Source: OLB4 sp002050165
Lineage (GTDB): Bacteria > Bacteroidota > Ignavibacteria > Tepidaquicellales > Tepidaquicellaceae
Assembly (NCBI GenBank): GCA_030263475.1
Contig: SZPC01000002.1
Location: 124,001 to 188,000 of the forward strand
DNA: 64,000 bases
Direction of reading: 5' to 3'
Part shown: positions 17,279-26,158 of the stretch, in pieces
How positions within the stretch are numbered: position 1 is the stretch's first letter
How the letters are laid out: every line of letters begins with the position of its first letter
Program-made: the position numbers and the translations under genes
Notes under the pieces: model-generated
The model's input: only the letters and a program-made list of their open reading frames with translations
Told to the model about the DNA's origin: nothing
The model's database searches: none

Positions 17279-18217
17279 ATGAAAGTAATTTCAACGAAGG
17301 AACTGGTCAAGGTTTATCAATCGAAATTGTTTTCAAAAGATGGTATCACTGCACTTGATAATTTTACTTTTGATGTTGAACAAGGAGAAATTTTCGGATT
17401 GCTTGGACCGAACGGAGCGGGGAAAACTACGCTTATAAAGATTCTTTTGGGTATTGTACTCAAAACATCAGGTGATGCGCGTGTTTTTGAAAGCGAAGTC
17501 TCAAACGTGGCTTATAAAAAGAAAGTCGGTTATCTACCCGAAAATCACCGATTCCCTAATTATCTTACCGGAGAACAAGTAATCAGATATTTCGGGAAAT
17601 TGTCGGGAATTGAAGGTACTAAGGTTGACTCAAAAATTGATACACTTCTGGAAATGGTAAAGATGAAAGAGTGGCGAAATGTTAAGATTAAAAAATATTC
17701 TAAAGGGATGATGCAGCGAATAGGAATAGCTCAGGCGCTTGTTAATAATCCGGAACTGATATTTCTTGATGAACCAACCGATGGAGTTGATCCGATTGGA
17801 CGAAAAGAGATACGCGATTTATTGCTTAATCTAAAATCGGAAGGGAAAACAATTTTTCTAAACTCTCACTTGCTGAGCGAAGTTGAACTCATTTGTGATA
17901 AAGTTGCAATACTGAATAAAGGGAAATTACTAAAAACCGGTTCAGTTGATGAATTAACCTCAACGGGGAATACGTTCAGATTCTTTACTTCGGAATTAAA
18001 CGATAAGGTAATAAACTACCTGCTCACCGGGTTTAAGGCTGTGTTGCATGGTAATAGCGAGTTTACTTACAATTCGAATAATGATGAAGATTTAAACAAA
18101 GTAATTGATTACCTGAGGCAACAGAATGTTTTAATCCGGAGCTTTTATCAGGAGAAGAGTTCATTGGAAAGCATGTTTATTAATCTTATCGGTCAGGAAA
18201 AGGAGGCGGTGAATTGA
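17279..18217 (+). CDS. ABC-2 type exporter, ATP-binding protein
   Basis: 312 residues. Walker A is GPNGAGKTT, the signature is YSKGMMQRIG, Walker B LIFLDEPTDGVDPIG, and the switch histidine is in LNSHLLSEVE. This order and the DGVDP D-loop mark the CcmA/YadG type that energises ABC-2 permeases. About 90 C-terminal residues form a separate small domain. The stop overlaps the TTG start of the permease by four bases and a near-perfect AGGAGG site lies inside the end of this gene. Confidence 0.92.
   Translation: MKVISTKELVKVYQSKLFSKDGITALDNFTFDVEQGEIFGLLGPNGAGKTTLIKILLGIVLKTSGDARVFESEVSNVAYKKKVGYLPENHRFPNYLTGEQVIRYFGKLSGIEGTKVDSKIDTLLEMVKMKEWRNVKIKKYSKGMMQRIGIAQALVNNPELIFLDEPTDGVDPIGRKEIRDLLLNLKSEGKTIFLNSHLLSEVELICDKVAILNKGKLLKTGSVDELTSTGNTFRFFTSELNDKVINYLLTGFKAVLHGNSEFTYNSNNDEDLNKVIDYLRQQNVLIRSFYQEKSSLESMFINLIGQEKEAVN
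18202..18207 (+). promoter_or_regulatory. Strong Shine-Dalgarno site for the ABC-2 permease
   Basis: AGGAGG lies inside the end of the ATPase gene, shortly before the TTG at 18214. Most genes in this window lack such a site; here it decides the TTG start and the four-base coupled overlap. Confidence 0.6.
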
Positions 18218-19026
18218 TTCAGTTTGCAGCTATTGTTACTGGTATTTTCAGAGAGGCTATCGCAAAGAAGATATTTCTCGGTTTTATGGTTATATCAACA
18301 CTGATAATTCTTGCCTTCGTTTTTATAGTGAATCTCGACTCCGTTGATGGAATGATAGCAATGTTCGGTGCTTCGGGAGATACCGCAGTTAAAGATATGG
18401 TGATTGGTTTTCAAATCCTTGTATTAAATTTTTCATACCTGCTCATTATAACTTTTTGTCTGATTTCAGTATCTTCATTCATCCCGTCAATGGTTGAAAA
18501 AGGGAATATAGACGTACTGCTTTCAAAACCTATTCCAAGGGGAGCAATTATAATCGGAAAGTTTACAGGTGGGGTATTACTAATCTTTGTGAGTTTGCTG
18601 TATCTGATTGGATTTGTATGGTTGATTTTATCAGTTAAAACCGGTTACTGGCATATTCCGTTTTTATATTCCGTGTTTTGGCTTACTTTTTCATTTGCCG
18701 CAATTTACTCACTTTTAATATTTATCGGGTTGGTCACTCAAAGCTCGGTAGTTTCAATGATAACTGGATTTATACTTGCATTCGTTGTAACTCCTGTTCT
18801 TGCGGTAAGGAGCGAGTTGTTCAGCTTTATATCAAACGACGCTGTTAGATTTGTGATTGATTTCTTTTATTACATCTTACCGAAGCCGGGAGCCATTGCC
18901 GATATTTCTGCAAAAATTCTTGAGGGGAAAGAAGTAACATCTTATGAGCCTTTAATAACGACAGCTCTTTTCACGATTGCAATGCTGACGATTTCAATTT
19001 CTTATTTCAGGCGACGGGATTATTGA
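18214..19026 (+). CDS. ABC-2 type exporter permease
   Basis: 270 residues starting with TTG at 18214, supported by AGGAGG about six bases upstream, which is unusually strong for this genome. Six membrane segments are apparent (about 15-40, 70-93, 112-135, 148-172, 180-198 and 245-263), with a conserved loop MVEKGNIDVLLSKPIPRGAI before segment 3, as in NosY-like ABC-2 permeases. It forms a transporter with the preceding ATPase. Substrate is unknown. The downstream lipoprotein begins after one base. Confidence 0.88.
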   Translation: MIQFAAIVTGIFREAIAKKIFLGFMVISTLIILAFVFIVNLDSVDGMIAMFGASGDTAVKDMVIGFQILVLNFSYLLIITFCLISVSSFIPSMVEKGNIDVLLSKPIPRGAIIIGKFTGGVLLIFVSLLYLIGFVWLILSVKTGYWHIPFLYSVFWLTFSFAAIYSLLIFIGLVTQSSVVSMITGFILAFVVTPVLAVRSELFSFISNDAVRFVIDFFYYILPKPGAIADISAKILEGKEVTSYEPLITTALFTIAMLTISISYFRRRDY

Positions 19027-19027
19027 A

Positions 19028-20071
19028 ATGAAGCAGAGGCTGATTTATATATATCCGCTTTTGTTTGTCCTTTTGGTGTTACAAAGTTGTTCTGAGCCTG
19101 TCCCAGTTCCGGAGAAATTGCCTTTATCAGTAAAAGAAAACCTTCGTTACCTCCAACCGGACGCACAGTTTATAATGTATTTCAACTTCAGGAATATGAG
19201 ACAGAGCGAATTCTGGAATGCTCATATTTCTGATTCAATTTTTGCAGGAGAGAACTCCTTTGGAACGCTGTTGAATATTTTCAGAGAATCAACTGGTGCT
19301 TCAATTTCAAAAGGACTTGATGAACTCTACTACAGTAATTCATGGATTGGTGATAATGCGATTCTTATGAAAGGTGATTTCGACTCTGAAAGATTCAAAC
19401 AGGTAATACAAAACGATTCAGCATATCTTACTAAAGTCTATCCAAATGGTATTATACTTTACAACAATATTGAAAACGGTCTTTACATTTTTTTCAAGGA
19501 TAAATTTACAATTTGTTCGAGTAATATACTTTCGCAAATTGAATATATGATGCAGATTAGCGATACAACCGGAATGCCGGGTATGAAGGAAAGTCCGGGC
19601 TTGTATCATGCGGTTGACAGGGCAATGTACAAATCTAATATAATAATGGCGGCAACCGAGAAAACATTTATACGCGGAATATTTCTGAACTATCTTGAAT
19701 CCCAGGCATTATCAGGAGAATACAATAAACCTGATTCAGTGGTTTCGTTTGAAAAAGATTTAAGGGGATTTTATGAAAGGGTAGATTTTGTAACTTTTTC
19801 GGTAATGTTGAGAGATGATCTTACATTTGCAATTCAGGTTGGATGCAAGGATAGTAAAGATGCTGAATTCCTTCGCAGGACCGTAAACGGTTTAATTACC
19901 CTCTCCAAACTTTCCGCTGCCGGTGATAAAGAAGATGTTCAAAAGGATTTTTTAAACAGTATTACAAATAAAGTTTACGATAAAGAGCTTTTAATTCAGA
20001 TGAAAATTACGGATAGTAACCTTGAAACATTCAGAAAGAACCTGTTATACTCGCCACCCGAAACTGAATAG
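19028..20071 (+). CDS. Lipoprotein of unknown function (DUF-type)
   Basis: 347 residues. The signal sequence ends in LVLQSC with the lipidated cysteine at about residue 21. The mature protein starts with a proline-rich segment and then LRYLQPDAQFIMYFNFRNMR, followed by repeated alpha/beta stretches like those in Bacteroidota-type DUF3352 or adhesion-free envelope proteins, where an N-terminal PADAxFxxyxNxxxM pattern is common. Function is unknown. It is the last gene of the HD/ABC operon and could be the outer partner of the exporter. Convergent with fbp two bases away. Confidence 0.65.
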   Translation: MKQRLIYIYPLLFVLLVLQSCSEPVPVPEKLPLSVKENLRYLQPDAQFIMYFNFRNMRQSEFWNAHISDSIFAGENSFGTLLNIFRESTGASISKGLDELYYSNSWIGDNAILMKGDFDSERFKQVIQNDSAYLTKVYPNGIILYNNIENGLYIFFKDKFTICSSNILSQIEYMMQISDTTGMPGMKESPGLYHAVDRAMYKSNIIMAATEKTFIRGIFLNYLESQALSGEYNKPDSVVSFEKDLRGFYERVDFVTFSVMLRDDLTFAIQVGCKDSKDAEFLRRTVNGLITLSKLSAAGDKEDVQKDFLNSITNKVYDKELLIQMKITDSNLETFRKNLLYSPPETE

Positions 20072-20073
20072 TT

Positions 20074-21084
20074 TTATCCGTTAACAAATTTCTCCGCAAG
20101 TTTCACGTCATCTTCACTACCGATGAAAAGCGGTACTCTCTGATGAAGCGACTCCGGTTGCAATTCGAGGATTCTTTGGTTGCCATTTGTTGCCCTCCCA
20201 CCTGCCTGCTCAACGATGAAAGCCAGCGGATTAGCTTCGTACATTAACCTTAACTTCCCATTTTTATTTTTCTCATCAGAGGGATAGATAAATATCCCGC
20301 CGTAAAGCAGGTTCCTGTGAAAATCAGCAACCAGCGAGCCTACGTACCTCGATGAATAAGGTCTTCCTGAACCTTTGTCAGGTTGTTTAATGAAATCAAT
20401 ATACTTCTGCATCCCTTTGTCCCACTTGCAATAGTTCCCTTCGTTAATCGAATAGGTTGAGGATTTTTTTGGAATTTTCATATCTTCATGGAAGAGCAAA
20501 AACTCCCCAACTGACGGATCGAGAGTAAAACCGTGTACACCGCGTCCTGCAGTATATACGAGTATTGTACTTGAACCGTAAACGACGTATCCGGCAGCAA
20601 CTTGTTTTATCCCTTGCTGTAGGCAATCAGCTTCATTTCCCGGACCGCTTTCAGAGAATCGTTTGTAAATCGAAAAAATTGTTCCGATGGAAATATTTGC
20701 GTCTATATTTGAAGAACCGTCAAGCGGATCGAAGTGTACAACATACCTGTTTTGTAAAAGCCTGTTGGCATATACATCTTTTAACGGAATGAAGTGTTCT
20801 TCTTCTTCCGAACAAACCGCACATACATGACCGCCTGCTGTAAGTGAATTGACCAGAATTTCATTTGCGAAGACATCAAGTTTTTTAACCATCTCACCCT
20901 GAACGTTTTTCTCGCCGGTAAATCCAAGTACGTCAACCAAACCGGCACGATTTACCTCAAGTGAAATTATCTTGCAGGCAAGCGCTATATCTGCAAGTAA
21001 GTCTGATAACTGTCCAGTTGCTTCGGGATGTTTACGTTCTTCCTTTATGATGTGACGATAAAAAGTTGTGAATTTTGTCTTCAT
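20074..21084 (-). CDS. fbp: Fructose-1,6-bisphosphatase class 1
   Basis: Removes the 1-phosphate of fructose 1,6-bisphosphate in gluconeogenesis. The 336 residues are full length. VCSEEEEHF carries metal-binding acids, VHFDPLDGSSNID is the diagnostic metal and phosphate site, and YVGSLVADFHRNLLYGGIF plus LMYEANPLAFIVEQAGG form the sugar phosphate-binding part. NADFHR and the Lys/Arg set at residues about 260-280 are as expected. It lies directly after radA on the minus strand (14-base gap), but no functional link is known. Confidence 0.94.
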   Translation of the reverse strand: MKTKFTTFYRHIIKEERKHPEATGQLSDLLADIALACKIISLEVNRAGLVDVLGFTGEKNVQGEMVKKLDVFANEILVNSLTAGGHVCAVCSEEEEHFIPLKDVYANRLLQNRYVVHFDPLDGSSNIDANISIGTIFSIYKRFSESGPGNEADCLQQGIKQVAAGYVVYGSSTILVYTAGRGVHGFTLDPSVGEFLLFHEDMKIPKKSSTYSINEGNYCKWDKGMQKYIDFIKQPDKGSGRPYSSRYVGSLVADFHRNLLYGGIFIYPSDEKNKNGKLRLMYEANPLAFIVEQAGGRATNGNQRILELQPESLHQRVPLFIGSEDDVKLAEKFVNG

Positions 21085-21098
21085 GATTCTTATGATTT

Positions 21099-22454
21099 TT
21101 AAATTAAGAGGTCAATTGCTTCTTTAATTTGTTCAACACCTTTGAGTTCAATACCTGCCATAGACTTTTTAAGTCCCTTCATGTTGTTCTTTGGAATTAT
21201 TATCCGCTTGAATCCGAGTTTAACGGCTTCATTCAATCTTTTCTCGATATATGAGATTGTTCTGATTTCGCCCGATAAACCAATTTCACCGAGTACGACA
21301 GTTTCTGAATCCACAGGGATATCTTTGAAAGAAGAATAAATACCTGCTGCGATTGCAAGGTCAATTGCAGGTTCGTCAATTTTAACCCCACCGGCAATAT
21401 TTACAAAAATATCAAATTTATTAAGGAAAAGCCCGATGCGTTTTTCAAGAACTGCAATTATGATGTTCAGTCGTTTATAATCGAAACCGATTGAAGTCCT
21501 TTGTGGAAGACCGTAATTTGAAGTTGCTGTGAGCGCCTGAACTTCAATTAAAATTGGTCTGGTACCTTCAATTGCCGATGAAATAACGCAACCTGATGCG
21601 CCGTAATTACGTTGCGAAAGGAAAACTTCACTCGGGTTTTTTACTTCAGTAAGTCCCTTGTCTGTCATCTCGAAAATTCCAATCTCATTTGTTGAACCAA
21701 ACCTGTTCTTTATACCCCTCAAAATTCTGAAAGAGTGAGTTCGTTCGCCCTCAAACTGCAATACAACATCAACCATATGTTCGAGGACTTTTGGCCCGGC
21801 AATAGAGCCGTCTTTTGTAATATGCCCGATTATGATAATCGGTAAATTTAATTTTTTAGCGCAGTTCATTAGTATCGAGGTTGATTCACGAATCTGTGAA
21901 ATACTTCCCGGAGCGCTTTCAAGTATCGGAGTGTATATAGTTTGTACAGAATCAACAATTACAAGACCCGGATTTTCCTTTTCAATTATTGAGATAATCA
22001 TATCGGTATCAGTTTCACACAACACGTAAAAGTTATCGAATCTACTCCCGAGCCGTTCGGATCTCATTTTAATTTGGCGGGCTGATTCCTCGCCGCTGAT
22101 ATATATTATTTTCAGGTTTTCTATTTTCTCGGCAATCTGTAACATTAAAGTTGATTTACCTATACCCGGATCACCACCAATGAGAATGACGGAACCATTT
22201 ACTATACCGCCGCCGAGTACTCTATCAAGTTCGGCTATGTTCGTTGATATTCGTTGTTCATTAGTCGAGGTAATCTCATTGATGTTATCAAGCTTTGCAT
22301 TCAGCGCTCTGTTTTTTTTGTGTGGTGATACAGACTTCTGAGACACGATTTCTTCAACCATGCTATTCCAGGAATCGCACTCCGGACATTTCCCTGACCA
22401 GCGTAGCGAACGGAATCCACAGCTCTGACAAATATATTGTGACTTTGTTTTCAT
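21099..22454 (-). CDS. radA: DNA repair protein RadA (Sms)
   Basis: RecA-related helicase that extends branches in homologous recombination. The N-terminal zinc finger has C9, C12, C23 and C26; Walker A GGDPGIGKST ends near residue 102; the RadA motif KNRFGSTNEIG follows; and the C-terminal 170 residues (AIDLAIAAGIYSSFKD, LGEIGLSGEIR) are the Lon-like domain. Total 451 residues, full length. I use the ATG at 22454; an in-frame TTG directly before it is less likely. A CDF transporter gene precedes it by 25 bases on the same strand. Confidence 0.95.
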   Translation of the reverse strand: MKTKSQYICQSCGFRSLRWSGKCPECDSWNSMVEEIVSQKSVSPHKKNRALNAKLDNINEITSTNEQRISTNIAELDRVLGGGIVNGSVILIGGDPGIGKSTLMLQIAEKIENLKIIYISGEESARQIKMRSERLGSRFDNFYVLCETDTDMIISIIEKENPGLVIVDSVQTIYTPILESAPGSISQIRESTSILMNCAKKLNLPIIIIGHITKDGSIAGPKVLEHMVDVVLQFEGERTHSFRILRGIKNRFGSTNEIGIFEMTDKGLTEVKNPSEVFLSQRNYGASGCVISSAIEGTRPILIEVQALTATSNYGLPQRTSIGFDYKRLNIIIAVLEKRIGLFLNKFDIFVNIAGGVKIDEPAIDLAIAAGIYSSFKDIPVDSETVVLGEIGLSGEIRTISYIEKRLNEAVKLGFKRIIIPKNNMKGLKKSMAGIELKGVEQIKEAIDLLI

Positions 22455-22479
22455 CAATGATTACATTAATGCGAAGAAT

Positions 22480-23415
22480 TTAACTTGCCTCTGATTCGTG
22501 TGAAATGTTTTCAATACCGTGACCAGACAGACCAGTTGGATCAAAATGAAGCATAAGTTCAACCTTAGAGCCGGGAAAAATTTCTTCGCTTATTTGAGCT
22601 TCGATTTCAGTTAACAAATCGTGAGATTCTATAATTGTCAATTCATCGTTGCAGGTTAAATGCAGGTCAACAAAAACCTTGTCTCCGGAGGACCAGTATC
22701 TCAACCGGTGAAATTCTATTAAGCGATTATCGCTTGATACAATATTTGTGAAGAAAGTATCAAGTTGTTTTAATACGTTTGGATCGCTTCTGTTCATTAA
22801 TCCATTGAACGATTGACGTATTAGCTTTAAACCCGTGAAGAGAATATTTATGGCGATAATGATTGCAAATATCGGATCGAAATAAACATTGCCTGTAAGA
22901 AGTACAACTATGAGTGCAGCAATTGCACCAAAACTTGTAATTGAATCGGTCAGCACATGTTTACCATCTGCAACTAGAATAAGACTGTTTGTACGTTTGC
23001 CTGTGTTGATCAGGTAAAAGCCGAGAAATAGATTAATTGCACTCGCAGCAAATATTATATAAATTCCTACATCAATTTTTTGTACATCTGGACCTTCAAC
23101 AATATCCTTAATTGCAAAATATAATATGCTTATCGCAGCAAAGATAATCAGAGAGCCTTCAAATCCGGCTGAAAAGTATTCAATTTTCCCGTAGCCGTAT
23201 GGTTGGTTCTTATCAGGTGGTCGAAGTGATAACATCATACTGTAAAATGCCAGCGATGCAGCTACTATATGGACTATTGATTCAAGCGCATCAGAAAGTA
23301 TTGCTGCTGAATTTGTAAGAACGTATGCTCCGATCTTACCGATAAACATAAGTATTCCAATTAACATTGATATCAGTGCAGCTTTCTTCTTTATTTGTAT
23401 CTCAGGTGTGTACAT
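22480..23415 (-). CDS. Cation diffusion facilitator family metal efflux protein
   Basis: 311 residues with six membrane helices and a C-terminal cytoplasmic dimerisation domain of about 95 residues. Metal-site residues are seen in SDALESIVH (helix 2) and DGKHVLTDSI (helix 5, HxxxD). Such proteins export Zn, Fe, Mn or Cd in exchange for protons; the specific metal is not clear. The C-terminal domain shows HLTCNDELTIIESHDLLTEI, and a His near the end (GHGIENISHE). The spacer before it contains several TTCAA/TTGAA-type repeats but no identified metal operator. Confidence 0.88.
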   Translation of the reverse strand: MYTPEIQIKKKAALISMLIGILMFIGKIGAYVLTNSAAILSDALESIVHIVAASLAFYSMMLSLRPPDKNQPYGYGKIEYFSAGFEGSLIIFAAISILYFAIKDIVEGPDVQKIDVGIYIIFAASAINLFLGFYLINTGKRTNSLILVADGKHVLTDSITSFGAIAALIVVLLTGNVYFDPIFAIIIAINILFTGLKLIRQSFNGLMNRSDPNVLKQLDTFFTNIVSSDNRLIEFHRLRYWSSGDKVFVDLHLTCNDELTIIESHDLLTEIEAQISEEIFPGSKVELMLHFDPTGLSGHGIENISHESEAS

Positions 23416-23521
23416 ACCTAAAGTTCAACTTTTAAATTGAAACTTAAAATTCAAATTTTATAGAATCATTTATGTCATTTGTTTTAATCGGATATTAATT
23501 AGTTTTATTCAAATTAAAATC

Positions 23522-23995
23522 ATGGATTCGGTTTACAAAGCGCTTTACATATTTGGTGTTGCGTTGATTATTATATCAATATTCGGCGGAAGTCTGTTTG
23601 CATTTTTGTTTGAATCACTTTCAAAAAATTCACTTGAAATTGCTGGTGTAAGAGAGGAATATGTTACCGTAGCTGACAATAAGATTGATGAGATTATTTT
23701 TATTGAGAAGCGATTTGAATATAGATTTGAACAATTGAAAAGTTTCTTTTCGGATAATAAACCAGACGAGAGAGATTACCAAAAAGAGAAAAACTTTATT
23801 ATCCGGAATACATTTTATAACCCGATTGTAGATATAGTTGAATTATTTTACAGGCTAACTTCTTTCGGGTTTGCAATTATGGTAATTTTATTTGGTGTTG
23901 TATTTCATTTACTTGGCAAGTTGTTTTTGTATAGGGATAAAATCAATGCGTTGGAATTAAAAGTTTACGAGATTGAAAAATCCAGTTTAATGTGA
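23522..23995 (+). CDS. Membrane protein of unknown function
   Basis: 157 residues with two hydrophobic helices (about 7-30 and 113-135) separated by a charged, probably coiled-coil stretch rich in Glu, Lys and Phe. The last 20 residues (KINALELKVYEIEKSS) are another amphipathic helix. No family is recognised. It lies seven bases before the Sua5 gene and likely shares a transcript with it and the following envelope genes. Confidence 0.6.
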   Translation: MDSVYKALYIFGVALIIISIFGGSLFAFLFESLSKNSLEIAGVREEYVTVADNKIDEIIFIEKRFEYRFEQLKSFFSDNKPDERDYQKEKNFIIRNTFYNPIVDIVELFYRLTSFGFAIMVILFGVVFHLLGKLFLYRDKINALELKVYEIEKSSLM

Positions 23996-24002
23996 ATCGG
24001 GA

Positions 24003-24956
24003 TTGGTAACAAGAATTACTAAAAATATATCGCTTGTAGCGGAACATTTAAAACAAGGCGGGATAGCCGCAGTTCCGACTGAAACGGTTTATGGTCTTGC
24101 TGCGAACGCTCTCAATCCGGAAGCTGTTTTAAAAATTTACCAAACAAAGAGACGTCCGACTTTTAATCCTCTGATAGTTCATCTAAACAATACGGATGAT
24201 TTAGGGAAGTATGTCAGTTATGTCCCTAAAAGCGCATTTAAACTTATGCAAAAATATTCACCTGGGGCATTAACTTTTGTTCTGAAAAAAAAGCGTACAA
24301 TTCCGGATATAGTTACCGCCGGGCTTGATACTGTTGCTATTCGGTTCCCAAAGCACAGAGTGATGAATTCGCTCATTGAACAATGCAGATTTCCATTATG
24401 CGCACCTTCAGCTAACAGGTTTGGAAAAATTTCACCGACTACCGCGCATGAGGTCAAACAAGATTTGGATGGTTTAATTGAATTTATACTCGACGGCGGA
24501 AGAAGTAACTTGGGTATTGAGTCAACCGTTGTTGCATTCGATAGAAACGTTCCGGTAATTTTGCGTTACGGCGCTGTTACACAGGAACAAATTGAATCCG
24601 TTTGTGGAAAAGTTAAATCATCCCGAAATCTGACAATTATATCACCCGGCATGATCAAAGACCATTACGCACCACTAACACCGTTATTACTTTACGAAGG
24701 CAATCTCTCAAGTTTGAAGGAATTGAAATGGGACATTACTACATTATTCTTGAAGCGCGGACAAAGTTTGCGGGATTTTTCATCTGAACTTTTCACAAGA
24801 TTGCGAAAAGCTGACAGGAAGAACGCTGAATATATTGTAGCCGCATTGGTAGATAATAACGGTATAGGCAGGGCAATAAACGACAGATTGAAAAAAGCAT
24901 CATCCGGCTTCTTGGTTTTGGAAGGCGGAGAGTTTAAAATCAGGAAAAAGTCTTGA
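24003..24956 (+). CDS. Threonylcarbamoyl-AMP synthase (Sua5/TsaC family)
   Basis: Makes threonylcarbamoyl-AMP from threonine, bicarbonate and ATP for the t6A modification of ANN-decoding tRNAs. The YrdC domain is clear: GGIAAVPTETVYGLAANA at the start, KRRPTFNPLIVHL, then VAIRFPKHRVMNSL and LCAPSANRFGKISPTTA. The C-terminal third (SPGMIKDHYAP onward) is the Sua5-specific extension, so this is the long Sua5 form (317 residues) and not TsaC. A TTG start at 24003 is implied by the conserved N-terminus. It overlaps the propeller gene by four bases. Confidence 0.92.
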   Translation: MVTRITKNISLVAEHLKQGGIAAVPTETVYGLAANALNPEAVLKIYQTKRRPTFNPLIVHLNNTDDLGKYVSYVPKSAFKLMQKYSPGALTFVLKKKRTIPDIVTAGLDTVAIRFPKHRVMNSLIEQCRFPLCAPSANRFGKISPTTAHEVKQDLDGLIEFILDGGRSNLGIESTVVAFDRNVPVILRYGAVTQEQIESVCGKVKSSRNLTIISPGMIKDHYAPLTPLLLYEGNLSSLKELKWDITTLFLKRGQSLRDFSSELFTRLRKADRKNAEYIVAALVDNNGIGRAINDRLKKASSGFLVLEGGEFKIRKKS

Positions 24957-26158
24957 GTGAGAAAATTGAAATATCGTTTGATGATTTCAAAAAGCCCGAA
25001 AAAATTACAATTGATTTACCTGATTTAATAAAAACCGGCAGGGATACTAAACTGAAAGTAGCCAGACTTACATCGAGAGGTGACAGAAAACTCAGTATGC
25101 AGTATGAATCAGGTTTAACTTTTCCCACCGGGATTGATTCCGGATTCAGGATGAAATCAAGCATTCAACTTGCTGATAGGTTCATGAACCGTATTTTGTT
25201 CAACGATTCTTTTGTAGTTTTAACATCTGCAACCGGAAACGTTTATTTTGTTGATACTGAGTCGGGATTGATTTCAGGAAATCTAAATTTTGAAGGTGAA
25301 GTTTTTGAGAAAACCGGCGTTGTGATTGAAAATTCTTTTTATATTAACTCTGTTGTTTCAATATTCTGCATTAAAGGTGATATTGAAAAAAGGGAATCCG
25401 CAACTCAGATTTATTCTGTAACTTCAGGATATTTTATTTGGACGGATTTAAATGTAATCGGGAGAAATATATTCTTTATCGAATACAATCCTCAAAACGG
25501 GTTTGCGAATTTGGTTGCTCTCGATTCCGACAACGGGCGAATAATTTGTAAAAATGAATTTCAAACCAACTCATCTGATATCTCGGATATTTGCAGTTTT
25601 GGTAACATGCTCATTTTCATAGCCGGTTCGGAAATTTTGTGTTGGAGTGTCGAACAGTTGAAATTTCTTAACCTTCCGGATTTACCTGAAGTCAGCGGAG
25701 ATTCAATAATTGCCGCAGGGTCGAATCAAATATTTATCTATTCGGCAAACGATATGATTTACGGATCGTTCATGCCATTACATTTCAAAACCACCGGTAT
25801 ATCAAGGCGCTTAATAAATTCAATTGGTGTCATTGGGAATTATTTTGTTATCTCTAAATCTGATGGATGGGAAATTATAAATGATGCTGGAAGAGTAATT
25901 TACCGTCACGACGATAATGATGTAAACATTCTACAGGCAATGAACGTACACATTATCTGTCTTTCAATTAAGAATAAGCTCGTAATGTACAATACGAATA
26001 ACTTCAATGAAGCTGAAGGAATAGTTTTGAAGTCCGATAATTCCGATACCATTCCGGAAATTATCTCGGCTGCTATGAGCGATACTTTCATTTTTGCGTT
26101 AACTAAAGACGGGACATTCGCGTTAATTACTAATGATAAACTTAATATCAATGTATAA
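24953..26158 (+). CDS. Cytosolic beta-propeller-like protein of unknown function
   Basis: 401 residues, no signal peptide. After an acidic N-terminal segment the sequence is a run of short strands with repeated phrases such as VYFVDTESGLISG, LVALDSDNGRII and ILCWSVEQLKF, typical of PQQ-like or WD-like propeller blades. No enzymatic motif is seen. It starts with TTG overlapping the Sua5 stop and ends overlapping the vWA gene, so translation is coupled across three genes. It may regulate or scaffold the adjacent membrane vWA protein; this is inferred from position only. Confidence 0.65.
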   Translation: MSEKIEISFDDFKKPEKITIDLPDLIKTGRDTKLKVARLTSRGDRKLSMQYESGLTFPTGIDSGFRMKSSIQLADRFMNRILFNDSFVVLTSATGNVYFVDTESGLISGNLNFEGEVFEKTGVVIENSFYINSVVSIFCIKGDIEKRESATQIYSVTSGYFIWTDLNVIGRNIFFIEYNPQNGFANLVALDSDNGRIICKNEFQTNSSDISDICSFGNMLIFIAGSEILCWSVEQLKFLNLPDLPEVSGDSIIAAGSNQIFIYSANDMIYGSFMPLHFKTTGISRRLINSIGVIGNYFVISKSDGWEIINDAGRVIYRHDDNDVNILQAMNVHIICLSIKNKLVMYNTNNFNEAEGIVLKSDNSDTIPEIISAAMSDTFIFALTKDGTFALITNDKLNINV